A stretch of 64,000 nucleotides of DNA from Telopea speciosissima (GCF_018873765.1 NC_057921.1:13700604-13764603), one strand, 5' to 3'. Positions 1 through 12,964 are shown, counted from the first letter of the stretch. Translations and numbers: made by a program. Notes: a model not told the origin generated them from the sequence alone.

Positions 1-2
1 AT

Positions 3-721
3 AGTGCCTTAGTTAATGAGGTTGTTGATCGTGTGAAATCATCTTTGGTCCGACTCTATGGTGAATACAAGAGCATGCCAAAGGAGCTGTAGTCTTCAAC
101 TATTGATGTTCAGTGTTGTTCAGATCAAATTGATGCGGTAAATTAATATTTCTGATTTCATTGACATCTTTTTTTATAAATTTTAGTTATTGTATTTTTT
201 ATTTAAATGCTTGTTCATTTTTCAGGAATTCACCAGTTGGTCACAAAAAAAAAAATATCAAAACCAGTGATAAATCTGAATTGGATCGATACCTTGAAGA
301 ACTAAGAAAACAATGGGAAAAGGATTATGATGTTCTAGCATTTAGGAAGTCATCTGCGATCCAATTTTTCGATTTGTCTCGAATGGCCCGTGATATCTTG
401 GCGATTTCAGTGTCCACGGTTGCATCTAAATCAGCATTTAGTGCTGGGGGTAGGGTGATTGATAAATATCGAAGTACATTGCTCCCTAAAAATGTTGAAG
501 CTTTGGTATGCTTGCGTGATTGGATGTATGATGCAACTTTTGGAGGTAATCTTGTAGCATCTAATCTCATATTAAATTCCTATGATTTTGTTAATTTCAT
601 ATTCTAAATACTTGTTTCCTTCCTTTATATAGCTGATCCAGATCAGGATGGAGAGGACTTATTTGAAGCCTTGCAAGATGTGATTTCACAGCCTCCTACT
701 CCTCCAATACTATCACCATGA
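3..721 (+). pseudogene. hAT transposase C-terminus (dimerisation domain), broken
   Basis: Three exon-like blocks are visible. The first (from 3) reads SALVNEVVDRVKSSLVRLYG, typical of the region before the hAT dimerisation domain, and meets a stop at 90-92. A GT...AG intron of about 137-224 follows. The second block encodes the hAT C-terminal dimerisation domain: DRYLEELRKQWEKDYDVLAF, then WW-equivalent positions, then SAFSAGGRVIDKYRSTLLP and VEALVCLRDWM. A second intron (546-632, GT/AG) restores a short acidic tail, ADPDQDGEDLFEALQD, with a stop at 719-721. The family is the plant zinc-finger BED / RICESLEEPER-type hAT transposases. The DDE catalytic part would lie to the left. The stop at 90 and the loss of upstream sequence suggest it is inactive. 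Confidence 0.8.
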
Positions 722-1431
722 CTAGTTGATGTGTTTCCTCCAAAGAACTTGGTATCCACATGAACTCAATACCCCATTTAAGTCTTTCCTATTGCTTATT
801 TCTAATTTTATGAAGATAACAATTGAATCTTTCCATTTTATTTTCTGTTATGCAGGGGAGTACAATTTAGGTCTTTGCAAGATATTAGTTGAAGAGGATA
901 TTTGTGTGGAGAAGAAAACATCGATGCATGCTATTGGTTTTTTTTCTTCCAATTCCTTGTTTGGTTATTTTATTTGTGGAACATGTTAGAGGATTCTCAA
1001 TCAGGTTTTTAAAGACGATGTTTATCAATATAACAATATCTTTGTTAAAAAATGCAGCAGGTTAGGGATTGTTGAAGAGAATGCTGATCAATATCTTTAT
1101 TGGTTGATGGTTTCTTCTTGGGAAAGCCTCTTTCTTAACTGGATAGTTTTGTGATCATGAACTAGCCTTGTCCATAAGTTTATGGGGTAGAGCATCATTT
1201 GCATATCAACTTGTTTACTTAGCCTATGAAAGGAAATCTGCTTCTTTTAATGGGACCCAACTCAATTTAATAATGGAGGATGCAAAATTACAAATTGTAG
1301 CATTTTCATGGGGTCCATAAGTCCATTGAAAGATTAATAGAAAGCCCAATTTTGATTAACAAAATGCACGAGGTTTGGTTTGAAAGCTATAAGTTATTTA
1401 GTAAATTAGGAATGTTATTCATAATCAGCTA

Positions 1432-1668
1432 GCCTAAACCGTGTAAAACCGCGTAATAACCATGGAACCGAAACCATGTAAAACCGCGTAATAACCATTT
1501 AACCGAAACCGTTTTAAAACTATATAACCAAAACCATTTACTAAATGGTTACGGTTTTGGATATGCAACCGTTTAGTTAAATGGTCTGGTTACGGTTTCT
1601 ACCCTCAAGCACTCAAAATCGAACCGAATCAGACCGTTTAACCGAAACCGCACCATTTAACACCCTTA
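1432..1668 (+). repeat. hAT 3' subterminal repeats and terminus
   Basis: Many short direct and inverted copies of AACCG(A)AACC / CGGTT, including AAACCGCGTAATAACCAT twice and the inverted pair around 1540-1600. The block ends with ACCGCACCATTTAACACCCT. Such clusters are the transposase-binding regions of plant hAT elements. Confidence 0.65.
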
Positions 1669-2116
1669 ACCTACTCACCTCACCACCCCATTTGGTAAGT
1701 CCCTCACCTAACCACCATCACCCCTTTTCATTGCCATCAATCTCTACACTTCAGATTTTAGGGTGGTGACCTACCATTAATGGTTTCACCAGCCTATTGG
1801 AGGAACCATTAATGGAAGGTGCTAATGCCTTCTTGATGGGGTATGTGACCATAGATGCTCCATTTTTCCCCATTAAATGACCTAGACCATCAATACCAAC
1901 TCTAGCACAATAATGAGGAAGCTAAGGTTTATTGATTTCAAACCCATCACCCATTTCATGTTTAAGCTTGGGTTTATAAACCCTCTTGATTAGAAGACCT
2001 AAAACCCTAGATTAGGGTAATATTCCTAGCGATAATTGCATGGTATAACCCTAGAATATACCCATTTGAGCCAAGAAACCACAACCCCAAGCCAAGTGTT
2101 TAATATGAGCTTATTT

Positions 2117-2290
2117 ATGTAAAAAGGTAGATGCAGTAGGGCAAAAACGGTAGGAGCAGCCCAGGTGCCTTCCTACCTTTTTATGCCCTGCCTTCCTACA
2201 TTTGTCTCTCGGTTAAAAATGGTAGGAATAAACAGTAGGAACAGTTCAAAAATCTTCCTATCGTTTTATCAAAATGTTCCTACTGTTTTA
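2117..2290 (+). repeat. Hairpin group in LTR-1
   Basis: Two foldbacks. The second is exact: AAACAGTAGGAAC at 2230-2242 pairs with GTTCCTACTGTTT at 2276-2288 (13 of 13). The first joins the GCAGTAGGGCAAAAACGG region near 2133 to the CTACCTTTTTATGCCCTGCC region near 2173-2192 with a few mismatches. Confidence 0.75.
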
Positions 2291-3066
2291 CAAAAAATTA
2301 CCTTTTTGGACCCCTATTGATTCTTATCCTTTTGGGGACCTTAGTTGTAGTCTTTTGTGTGTCTGAATATGTATTTAGGGCACCCAAACATGGGGGTCAA
2401 CTCACATTTTAGAACGCCGGATCACTCATGGCTCGATCGAACCAAAACTCAAGATGAGGAAATCGGATACCCAAACCTATTTTGAAATGTGTTATACTTC
2501 ATGGTTGTGGTTTACATATATGTACATGCTTGAATGATTGTCGAGATTGATTGATTTATGGACCATGTGTTGTAAGGAACATGTTGACTGCAATGCTTGC
2601 ATGTTAAGTGTATATGCTAGGGTATATTTTAGTTTCAATCTTTCTACTGCGATGCGACATTGGAAATGAGAACATGCGGTGTGTGTTGATATGGATAAGG
2701 ATATGTGAGGAGGATAATCATAGTAATGTGTGTCAAGAGGGCATGGATGTGTGATGTGGACAGACATGGATATGCATGAATGAGAATGAATTGGTTATGT
2801 ATGTGAGAATGGATGTGGTTTTATAATGAAAAGCGGGAACAGTTTAATGATTATAGAATGTATGAGAATGACAGGATCCAAGTGTTGTAGTGTGCGCCGG
2901 GCTTGGGATCAATAAATATATTGTGATTGTATGTGTGCGTATAAAGCTAGAGGGTCTGAGAGGATAGCGAGAATGGCGGAGGGACTATGGACTCGGCCCC
3001 TGGCCTACACGTGTGCATACCCCTTTTAGGCATTAGATGTTGTTGGTTAGGTCGATGTCGTACCCC

Positions 3067-3105
3067 GTGCTACGACCCTTGCCAACATGGATTTACATGT
3101 TGGAT
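3067..3105 (+). other. Conserved LTR stem-loop block, LTR-1 copy
   Basis: GTGCTACGACCCTTG followed by CCAACATG (3082-3089) and CATGTTGG (3096-3103), a perfect 8 bp stem. The same block recurs at 16303, 48743 (minus), 56106 and 60462 with the core stem CCAACA/TGTTGG. Confidence 0.8.
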
Positions 3106-3538
3106 TATCCTCCATAGGGAAACCAATGATTCCGACTGAGGACTGGGAGCGATGATTCTGATGTAGAATCGGAACAGTGGCAGTGGGATTAACTTTGGGG
3201 GTTTGCCCAGGTAAACCAGTGAATTCCGATCGAGGTTCTGGGACCAGCGAGTCCGATTGAGGACCAGGACCGGCAGGCTCCCAGTGCAACTCGGGTTTGA
3301 CATTTCCCAGATAAGCCATCCACGTGTGAGAGATGGAGGGCCGGGGATGCTCCTTAGGGTGTTGCAATAGTACTATACCTGACTTAGAGGTTAGAGTTAA
3401 GTACACATGTAATCATTGCTTTCTTGGATCATAATATTATCATTCATGCATGTTGTAACCCTTTACATGATTTAATTTGCTCATTGGGCTTAGTGGAGCT
3501 CATCCCTCGTGGAAACTTCTTTTTATATGGTTATACAG

Positions 3539-3666
3539 GTATGGTGGAGCCAAGTGGCTCAGAGATTATGGCCCTTGAGGGCAGCAGTGGCGAAGACTGG
3601 TGGACCGCTAAGGAAGGGGAGCATGGACCAAGTTGCTACTGCGAGGCTTACTACCTGGGAGAGTAG
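3539..3666 (+). CDS. Short ORF of LTR-1 ending in EHxxxCxC
   Basis: Directly after a pyrimidine tract ending TTATACAG|GT, an ORF encodes about 41 residues beginning MVEPSGSEIMALEG and ending GEHGPSCYCEAYYLGE before a stop at 3664-3666. It is acidic with a C-terminal CxC. LTR-5 and LTR-4 carry the same layout at the same place, ending EEHCDGCPCNDGAFGAY and EEHNDGCPCDDCAYGH. An upstream in-frame ATG at 3424 could give an 80-residue product if no splicing occurs. Function unknown. It may be a terminal exon of LTR transcripts rather than a free-standing gene. Confidence 0.4.
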
Positions 3667-4079
3667 CTTAATGGGATATTAGGCCGGTGGCCCCTTTTTG
3701 GATATTTTACTCTTGATTTGGATATTTTACTCTTGACTTGGATACTTACCATTTATCACTTTGGGGTCCCGTTATGAATGATGTATTACTTATATATTAA
3801 TTAATACATAAGTCCTGATGAGAAGATAATTTGGATTCAAATATTGTTGTAACCGACTGATGAACATGGATAATCAACGACTACTATGGTATTTATATTT
3901 ATCATATAGTATTTGGATACTCTGAATTATTATATTTATATCTTCTCTTACTCTATTATGTCTTGTGTGGTGTGGATGAGTTGGCTTAACTATTGCATCT
4001 GTAATCCTGGCAGTAGTGCAAGAGTGTATTTGTATGCTTCGATCACATATTCAAGTGGTTCAGAAATCAGGGTGTGACG

Positions 4080-5022
4080 AAAGCAGTTAAGGAACTTGAA
4101 GCAATTGAATCTCAAAGAACAGTGGAGGCCTCTTCAGTTCTCAAAGAAATTGGAAAGAACTAGAATAGAATCAAGGACATAACCCAAGAACTAGACCATA
4201 CAAAGGAACTGGAGAGCAAACTGGCTACTACGATTTCAGATGTTAAAGTCTTACAGAATGAATTGCAACTAGTTAAGCAATGGATCAAAGGGATGAGAAG
4301 ACTGAATAATCAGGTGATTTCAGAATACATGAGGGAAGGGAAGAGGAATCATAAACTTCATTATTGCAGTCAATTACTGAAGAATTTGATACAACAAAGA
4401 AAAAATAAGCCCATATCAAAGAAGTAGGATATCAATTAATGGCCTCCATGGATATCATACGAGATGAACTCAAGCAAGTGTCTGAAGAAAGTGCTCAACT
4501 GAGGACTTTAGAAGGGAAAATAGACTCGCTTGTTTAGAACCTAAAATCTAAGCTCCCGAAGGGCAAATCCAAGTTGGAAGATGCATATAGAGTTGAAGAT
4601 AAGGCAAAAACAATTGTGTCCAATCCTTCAGAAACACTACAAAAGTTACAAACAGAAACAAAGGATGCAAACAAAAAGAGGGAACTTTTTTATGAAGAAG
4701 TTGCAAGAAACTGAACAGAAATTTAAAAGATTGAGAATGATAGTAAATTAACAGAGGTTATGTTACAAGCTGCTATGAAGGAGCTTAAAGTGGTCAAAGC
4801 ATCAGAAGCTATAGCTCTGGAGAGTACAAAGAAAATCATGAAGGTAAGAGCATTAGAATCTCAACTTAACTCTTTAATAACCATCACAAATTTTGAATAC
4901 CAGTACTTCACTAGCTGTGCCAAAGGTGTTAAAGAAATTGCACATAAGAAGGTTACTGCATCTCAAGCATGGATTGAAGAACTAAGAACCTCCGAGTCAA
5001 GTTTTTTGCCAGGAAGAAAATA
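4080..5022 (+). pseudogene. WEB-family coiled-coil protein fragment
   Basis: Read across frames, the segment matches the conserved core of plant WEB-family proteins (chloroplast-movement related coiled coils; the family includes At1g12150- and At5g55860-like members). Landmarks in order: KAVKELEAIESQRTVEASSV, LMASMDIIRDELKQVSEES (about 4438-4500), KSKLEDAYRVEDKAKTIVSN (about 4570-4625), LTEVMLQAAMKELKVVKASE (from 4748), then NFEYQYF and TASQAWIEELRTSESS (to about 5005). In-frame stops (for example at 4160, 4426, 4537) and frame changes break it. It starts at the end of LTR-1 and stops where copia element A begins, so the original gene or retrocopy was cut by both insertions. No introns were seen in this piece, which fits either one long exon or a retrocopy. 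Confidence 0.75.
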
Positions 5023-5142
5023 AAAAATCATCTCTAATCATTGTTATCATATACAGGGGCTCTGGTTTGCACTCTAGACCGGTAGGGGAGAGAGGTTGGA
5101 GCACGGTGTTTGGTTCACAGAAAATACCAAGAGTGTGAAATC

Positions 5143-5262
5143 CGTTCACAGTAGGGTATCGCCGATAGACCGAGAGAAGTTCGTAGCAGGGTCTCGCCGG
5201 CAAACCGAGGGAGGTTCATAGCAGGGTCTCACCGACAAACCGAGGGAGGTTCGTAGTGAAAA
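5143..5262. repeat. Short tandem repeat in the copia-A LTR
   Basis: Three to four copies of a 37-40 bp unit containing GGTTCGTAGCAGGGTCTCGC and CAAACCGAGGGAGG, with the first copy most diverged. Confidence 0.75.
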
Positions 5263-6810
5263 CCTTGCACTCACAATGGCAACAGTTTAAGAGAACCCAT
5301 ATAGTTGAATACGGAAGATCTGCAAGCAAAAGGTGAGAGACGAAACTGACTGCATTGAGACAAGAGTTTGAATTGAAGGCTTCAAAAACCAAGCGAATTG
5401 GGACCCTTGAAAGAGGAATGGAAGGATTTAACACTTGGAACTATTGAAGAACCTACAAAATCAAATCTATTCTGACTGGTAGAAGTAATGCTGAGATCAA
5501 AATCAAAATCAAAGTTGAACAAGGAACTATAATAGAGTCATATTCTTCTCTCCCTGTGTTAGAAACTGAGATCAAAAAACGTAGAGGATAATGAGATTGC
5601 CTAAGTCGAACGATTAAGTTCTGTCCTTAAGATAGTATTTGTACCCTTATTACTACACTGGGTTACAACAAATCTACTTCCCAAGATAAGTCAGGCTTGA
5701 TTGATTACTGATTTGCAGAGACAGTAATCACTTGAAACTATGAGAGAATGATTTCTTGTTACTGCCAAATGGCTGAATTCCTTGGCTATATAGGGGCTGG
5801 CATATGGCTGATATTGGGCTTGGGCTACACCCATTGGGCTCAACATTTACTCCAAAGGTTGCGCCCTTGGATCAGACACCGATCCAATGGTGAGATCCAA
5901 AATATCACACTAGTACATCAATCCAACGATCCAGAAAATGTTAAGGCACCTCATTGCGATAATACGTACTTACAAAGTGCAAAGTGCACCATCAAAGCGC
6001 CACATTGCGCCTCACGCACAAGTACGAGTACGCATTTGGACGGTCACCGTCCTTGCAAGTGCACCTTAGGATCTCTTCTAAATATAACATATGATAGTTA
6101 AGTATTAGCACATATAACCCATATAATTACTTTCTTCGTAACCGATGTGGGACTAAAATCCCACATCAATTATTTGAAAATTCCAATAATTTTTCCTAAT
6201 TTTTTTTAAAAAAAATTGAGTCTCAGTCTATAGCCTCTCTGTACCTCTAAATCATACTTACATATAGGTGTCTTTCGACTTGAACCTTCATGTTGTCATA
6301 ATACATCAGTACTTGTCAAAATCAAAGTAGCCGTAGCCTTGAACCTAGAATTTTACAGCTACAAATCTAATGTACTAGACATATGATTTTCTTGAACATA
6401 ATTCCAATAATACCCAAACATTTATTAGCTTGTGCTTTCATCTTTGGTTTTCATAAGTGCCTTAGAGACAAGCTTTTAATCTCACAGAAACGGCCCCACT
6501 TCCTGCACTTATATAGGTGAATCTATGAAATATAAATATATGATTTGCAATTCCCATAGGACATAGATTTATTACAGGATTGATCCTATCCTCTATTAGT
6601 TTATTCATATAAACATGTACTACCTTGAGATGAGAAGAGATTTTATCTCTACTAGTCAAGTGCATAACTAGTTATGACTACAAGTATTTTTCCATTGAGC
6701 TAGTTGACTAGATGTTGATCTAGTGTCTAGTTGGTTTCCACTTGCATATTACATCTCATTTAAAAGCTTTAAATCCATCTCCCTGGAAGTCTTTCATACA
6801 ACATCCCTAC

Positions 6811-9117
6811 CTAGGCCTTTGTAAATGGATCAGCCAAATTTTCCTTTGACTTTACATAACTAATAGTCACAACTCCTTTGATGAGTTGTTTCCTTACATA
6901 GCTATGTCTTAAATTGATATGTCTTGACTTTTCATTATAAATTTTATTATAAGTTCGTGATAATGTTACTTCATTATCATAAAATATTGATATGGCAGAC
7001 ATTGGCTTAGGCCATAGAAGAATCTCTATTAATAGGTTTCTAAGGCACTCTGCTTCCTTTACTGCTATTGCTAAAGCAATAAATTTAGACTCCATAGTTG
7101 AGTGTGAAACCATAATTTGTTTCTTGGATTCCCAGGAAATTGAACCTCCACCCAAGTTAAATATACAACCACTTATTGACTTTGTTTCATCAGATCCTAT
7201 AATCGAATTTGCATCTGTGTATTCCTATAGCACTACGGGAAAATCCTTATAACTTAATGCATAATTCACTATACCCTTTAAGTACTTAAGTACTCTAGAA
7301 ACTGTATTCCAATGAATTTATCTAGAATTATGAGTAAACCTACTCAAAACACTAACTGCAAAAGCTATATTAGGACGAGTGCACAGCATGACATACATTA
7401 AGTTGCGAATGATACTACAGTATTCTAATTGAGATACACAAACCCCTTCAATAAAAGTCAATTTGATAGAATGATCATATGGGGTAGCAACTGGTTTACA
7501 ATCCTTATAATTGAATTTCTTTAATATTTTTTTATGTAATGAGACCCTGTTAAAGAAATAGAATCAGAGGATCTAACAATTTTTATTCTCAAAATTATAT
7601 TTATTTCATCCATATCTTTCATATCAAAACATGAAGATAAGAAAGTCTTTGTCTTTGATACAATGTTTGAATTAATACCAAATATTAACATATCATCAAC
7701 ATATACACATATTATAACACTATGTCCATTTTTTGAATTTAGAATAAACACATTTATCAGATTCATTTTTTTTAAACTCATTTGCTACAATCTTTTGGTC
7801 AAATTTATCATGCCATTACTTAGGAGCTTATTTTAGACCATATAAAGATTTGATTAGTTTATCAAATCTATTTTCTTGACTTTTCAAAACAAATCCTTCA
7901 GGTTGTTGCATGTAAACTTCAACTTCTAAATCTCCATTTAAAAAAGCAGTTTTAACATCCATTTGTTGTATGAAAAGTTTATTAATTTTTTTTCAATAAG
8001 TTAAGTTAAAAAAATAATCTAATTGTACGAATTCTAGTAACTGGAGCATATATATCGAAATAATTAATACCTTCTTTTTGTTTAAAACCCTTGACTACAA
8101 GCCTAGCTTTAAAGTTATTAATGATTCTATCAGCTTTAAGTTTTTACTTAAAGAACCATTTACAACCAATAGGTTTAAATCAGGGAGGTAAATCTGTTAA
8201 CACTCATGTTTATTTTTCATGATAGAATTCATTTCATCATTTATAGCTTCTTACCAAAATGCAGAATCTTGAGAATTCATGGCTTCTCGAAAGGTCAATG
8301 GATCATGTTCAACATTATACACATAAGAATTTGTAACTTCATTTCTATTTCCTTCTACCAAGAATTGATAAAAATTTGGACCAAAGGATTTTTCTACACT
8401 AACTCTTTTACTTCCTCTTGGTTCAACACTCTCATCATTTTCAGAGCTTGTTTAAGCAGTTCCTTGATCCTCTTGTTTGTCTTCATTCTTCCGTTTCCTA
8501 GAGAATGAATCCTCAAAGAACTCAGCATCTCTAGAATTCAAAAATGTATTTTGGCTAACGGTCTCTGTAGATTCTATCGTTAGAAATCTATAGGCCTTGT
8601 TATATTGGGCATAGCCAATGAAAATACATTCAACTGTCTTTTTCACTTAGTTTAGGTCTTTTAAGATCAATTAATCTTACTAAGGCTTTACATCCCATAC
8701 TTTGAAATATCCAAGAGAAGATTTTCTCTTCATCCAATGTTCATAGAGAGTGATATTAGTCTTTTTATGGGATATATAATTAAGTATATAACAAGCAGTC
8801 ATTAATACTTCTCCCCATAAATTTTTAGGTTAGTCAAAAGTAAGTAAAAGAGTATTCACCATTTCTATTAGAGTCCTATTTTTTCTTTCTGCTACACCAT
8901 TTTATTGAGGACTATAGGGTGCTATTGTTTAATGGATAATTTCATAAACTTCACAAAAATCATCAGTAGAGAAGTATTCTTCCTCTATCAGCTCATAAGA
9001 TTTTAATCGTACGATCTAATTAATTTTTCACTCGATTTTGTAGATTTTGAACTTTTCCAAAGTCTTACCTTTTGTCCTTAATAGGTATACATGTATATAT
9101 TTTGATCAGTTATCTAT
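6811..9117 (-). pseudogene. Copia-A pol: integrase C-part, RT, RNase H
   Basis: Read on the minus strand with many frame changes. Integrase remnants at about 8650-9100 include RADRG, YFSTDDFCEVYEII and NGVAERKNRTLIEMVN, then the linker MKKTVECIFIGYAQYNKAYR (8646 down). RT at about 7500-8160 keeps QQPEGFV, SLYGLK, VYVDDMLIFG and LSRFTHNSR. RNase H at 6811-7260 keeps DANSIIGSDETKS, ISWESKKQIMVSHSTMES and KENLADPFTKA. The YVDD-type box and the RNase H end identify Ty1/copia. No frame longer than about 115 codons survives, so it is inactive. Confidence 0.85.
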
Positions 9118-9122
9118 AAAAG

Positions 9123-9314
9123 TGTTAACAAAACTAGAATTGAGAGAATGGCTAGAATAATTGATGTGATTATTCAGCCCTCATATTTATAACTTGTATA
9201 AAATAACAGAATTACATAAATAACTCTATATAGCCGACCATATTGGCTATAGGGAAATAACAACAGAAAAAATATCAAAAATATCCTTATAAGATCGGGT
9301 AACACATCTCAACA
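9123..9314 (-). repeat. Copia-B 3' LTR
   Basis: 192 bp, TGTTAAC...CAACA in plus orientation, next to the purine tract at 9315-9323. Near-identical to 13388-13577. Confidence 0.93.
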
Positions 9315-9321
9315 CTCCCCC

Positions 9322-12300
9322 TCAAGTTGGGGCATAGATATCACACATGCCCAACTTGACTAGACTAGGATAAAACAACTTTCCACTCAACCTTTTGGTG
9401 AAGACATCAGCTAGTTGATCTCCAGACTTCACAAAAGGGATACAAATCTGCCCACTCTCTAACTTCTCCTTGATGAAGTGTCTGTCAATCTCCACATGCT
9501 TAGTACAGTCATGCTGTACTGGATTGTGGGTAATGCTAATCACAGCTTTGTTGTCGCAGTACAACATCATTGGAAGATGAACAGAACCACAGATATCTAG
9601 GAGTAAACTTTGAAGCTATAATAACTCACATATGCCCTGGGCTATGGCACGGAATTCAGCTTCAGTACTTGATCTTGCTACAACATTTTATTTTTTACTC
9701 CGCCATGTTACTAGGTTTCCTCCAATAAAGGTACAATAGCCGGAGGTTGATTTCCTGTTTGGATTAGCACCCCAATCAGCATCTATATAAGCCTCAATGC
9801 GAAGATGGTCATGAGGAGATAAAAGGATCCCTTTTCCTGGAGTTAATTTCAAGTAAGGAGAATACGGAGAACAGCAGCCATATGAGTGGAATAGGGATCA
9901 TGCATGAACTGAGTTATTAGGCTCACAGCAACGGCAATATCTGGTCTGGTGTGGGAGAGATAAATCAATTTTTCCACCAATTGTTGATATCTACCCTTAT
10001 CAACAAGTTCACCATCCTTCTCTTGTAGACGAGTATTAGCTTCCAAAGGAGTGTCACAAGGATGACAGCCAAGCAAACCAGTTTCTAATAGTAAATCTAG
10101 AACATACTTTCTTTGGGAGAGAAAGATGCCTTTTGGAGAACATGCAACTTCAATCCCAAGAAAATATCTTAGCTGTCCTAGATCTTTTATGTCAAATTTC
10201 TGTCCCAAGAAAGCCTTCAAGTGAGAAACTTCATCTGCATCATTACCAGTCACAACTATGTCATCAACATAAACTATAAGAAGAGTGACCTTTTCTCCCT
10301 TTCGCTTGATGAATAGAGTGTGATCAGCATTACTCTGTTTGTATCCATAGGAGACCATAGCTTTATGAAACCTACCAAACCATGCCTGGGTGATTGCTTT
10401 AATCCAAATAGTGCCCACTTTAGTCTATAAACTTTTCCATGATTCTTGTCAGAGGAAAAACCTGGAGGAACTTCCATATAAACCTCCTCTTCTACCTCTC
10501 CATGTAGGAATGCATTTTTTACATCCAATTGTTGTAGATCCCAACCAAGATTGACAACACAAGACAGTAAAACCCTAACAGTGTTCAACTTCGCAACAGG
10601 GGCAAATGTTTTCTGGTAGTCGATCCCACAAGTCTGAGTGAAGCCTTTGGCCACAAGCCTGGCTTTATATCATCCACTGTTCCATCTGGCTTCTGCTTTA
10701 CAACAAATACCCATTTGCACCCGACTGGTCTCTTACCCAAAGGAAGAACAACTAGCTCCCATGTCTCATTTTTAAGTAAGGCCATCATTTCTTCCATCAT
10801 GATTGCTTTCCACTTTGGATCTGCAATCGCCTCCTGCCAATTCTGAGGAATAGAAACAGAGGAAAGAGAAAAAAATAAACGCACGATAGGAAGGAGATAA
10901 AGCATCATAGGAGACAACATTAGAGATGGGGTGTTGGGTACATGACCTAACGCCTTTACGGACAGCGATAGGTAAATCAAGAGAAGGATCCTTACCAGGT
11001 GATGTAGCAGGGTCTGAATCTGGATCAGGTGTAGACGATTGTAGAGGTGGTATAGTGGTGGTGGCACTCTCAACTTGTCCTGTGCGCTCCCGGGTATATA
11101 CTTTATCACCAGGGATTTGACTGACTGGTCTATGCCCCCTAATGAGGAACCACTGTAGGGGTTGAAGTTACAGAGGGCTCCCCCTAAATAGGAGCCGGAA
11201 GAATAGTAGACACGTCTTCAAAAAACTGATCCTGCTCCCCCTGAAGAGGTGTCTAAGGATAGTATGGCAAGGATTCATGGAAGACATTATCCATGAGACA
11301 AATGTACGGCGAGTAAGAGGATGGTAACACTTGTATCCTTTCTGGGTCGTAGAATAGCCCAGAAAAATACACCGACTACTCCGTGGATCAAATTTCCCAT
11401 GAGGATGATGATTGCGGACATAGCAGACACAACCAAAAACTTTGGGGGGAACCACAAAGGATGACGAACCCTAAAGGAGAGCAATGGGGGAACGACCATC
11501 AAGAACACGGGTAGGCACACGATTGATGAGGTAAGCAGCGGTAAGAATGGCATCACTCCAGTACTGGAAAGGGACCTGCCATGCAAACATAATGGCCTGG
11601 GCTACCTCAAGGAGATGTCGATTTTTACTCTCAGCAACCCCATTCTGGGCAAGTGTGTCAACACAGCTGGTCTTATGGATAATACCATGGGCAGCCAAAT
11701 AATGTTGGAACTGACCCTCCATGTATTCTCTGCCATTATCACTATGTAAAATGCACAATGTGGCATTGAATTGGGTCTAAACCATACGATGAAACAACTG
11801 AAAATAGCGAAAGACCTCACTTTTAAGGCTCATCAGGTAAACCCAAATGGTACGAGTATAACAATCTATAAAGGGGACAAACCATCTATGACCAGGAATG
11901 GAATTACAATGGACAGGGCCCCACACATCATAATGAACCAAAGCAAATGGAAACTCACTTCTTTTATTTAATGAAGAATAATTGGAACGAATCTGTTTGG
12001 CCAAGACACAAGCCTCACATAAAAACTCATTCCTATTACAATTTATTAGTAAGTTTAGAAACAAAAAAGCTAAGGTACTAATGGATGGGTGACCAAGCCG
12101 ACAGTGCCAGAGATGAAGGTCAAGTGACGAGGTGGACTGTAAATGATGAGCTGTAGAGGAAGCCGAATGCAGAGGAGAAGGCTGACCCGTGTCAAGGACG
12201 TAGAGACCACCTTACATCTTACCAGCCCCAATCGTGTGCCCCATCTCCAGATCCTGTATAACACAATGAGAAGGGAAAAATGTCAGTTTGCAATTCAGAT

Positions 12301-12964
12301 CTCTAGTAAGACTACTAATAGAGATAAGGTTGGTAGAAAATGAAGGAACATGCAAAACATATTTTAAGGAAAGGGTAGGAGAGCAGCGTATGGAACCCTT
12401 CCCATTAATAGGAGAAAGGGAACCATTAGCTACTCGAACACTGTCTTTGCCAGAAGATGAAGAATAAAGATGAAACACATTGGAAGAGCCAGTCATATGG
12501 TCAGTAGCACCAGAATCAATAATCCAAGGATTGGATACAGCTGATGCACACAGACTATTAACTGGAATACCTGAGGCAAAATGAGAACCAGGATTGGCAA
12601 CAGGTGCAGGTGGCATAGTAGGAGCAGCGGAAGAGGCCTAAAGCATGTGACGGAAAGCTAGGAGCTCATCCTGAGTAAGCCCAATGTCAGATGAAGAGGC
12701 AGCAGCGGCAGCAGTAGCAGAGTTAGCAATATGAGCCTTGGGTTTGGACTTCCCACGGCCTTTCTTTTCTTCAAAATCAGCAGGCTCCCCATTGAGCTTC
12801 CAGCATTGAGCTTTAGTATGATAGAGCTTGTGGCAGTGCTCACACTTAACTGAGCCTTTATGGGCAATAGTACCACCATCAGTAGTGGTTGAAGAAGAAA
12901 CATTAGAAGCAACTTGCAAGGCAGATCGATCAACAGTAGAGGAATGCAACAACCAGCAGCCCAA
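9322..12964 (-). pseudogene. Copia-B gag-pol, frameshifted
   Basis: Domains in order on the minus strand. Gag zinc knuckle CEHCHKLYHTKAQC (near 12850-12810). Protease with WIIDSGATDHMTG (about 12530) and YVLHVPSFSTNLISISS. Integrase pieces from 12064: CEACVLAKQIRS, YDVWGP, ILHSDNGREYMEGQ, QNGVAESKNRHLLEVAQAI, then PPKVFGCVCYVRNHHPHGKF. RT from about 10830: NETWELVVLPLGKRPVGCKW, MAKGFTQTCGIDYQKTFAPV, LDVKNAFLHGEVEEEVYMEV, YVDDIVVTGNDADEV. RNase H from about 9570: LYCDNKAVISITHNP and DQLADVFTKRLSG. At least five frame changes or stops separate these blocks. A stop near 9611 lies within RNase H. Copy looks recently dead rather than ancient. Confidence 0.9.

Larger units (their letters stand above)
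1..1668 (+). mobile_element. hAT DNA transposon, 3' part
   Basis: The right-hand portion of an autonomous-type hAT element; its 5' end lies left of the window. It holds the C-terminal transposase exons (3-721), about 700 bp of apparent 3' untranslated sequence with no other gene (722-1430), then a subterminal region dense in AACCG / CGGTT motifs that ends in a CACCCTTA-type terminus near 1668, as plant hAT termini do. The exact terminus and the 8 bp target duplication cannot be fixed because the partner end is outside. It appears to be inserted in the LTR-like repeat that follows. Confidence 0.75.
1669..4079 (+). mobile_element. LTR-1: LTR-type repeat, 5' part missing
   Basis: Non-coding repeat whose organisation matches the LTRs at 53164-56942 and 58705-61342: a hairpin group (2117-2290), the conserved stem-loop block (3067-3105), a GTGGAGCTCA-type box (3492-3502), a pyrimidine tract with CAG|GT (3538) and a short ORF. 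The right end GGTGTGACGA (4071-4080) resembles the GTGACA ends of those LTRs with one change. The left end is not visible because the hAT element interrupts it. No primer-binding site follows, so this is probably a solo LTR inserted in the WEB pseudogene. The subfamily differs from the other copies. Nothing else recognisable lies at 1669-2100 or 2300-3060. Confidence 0.6.
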
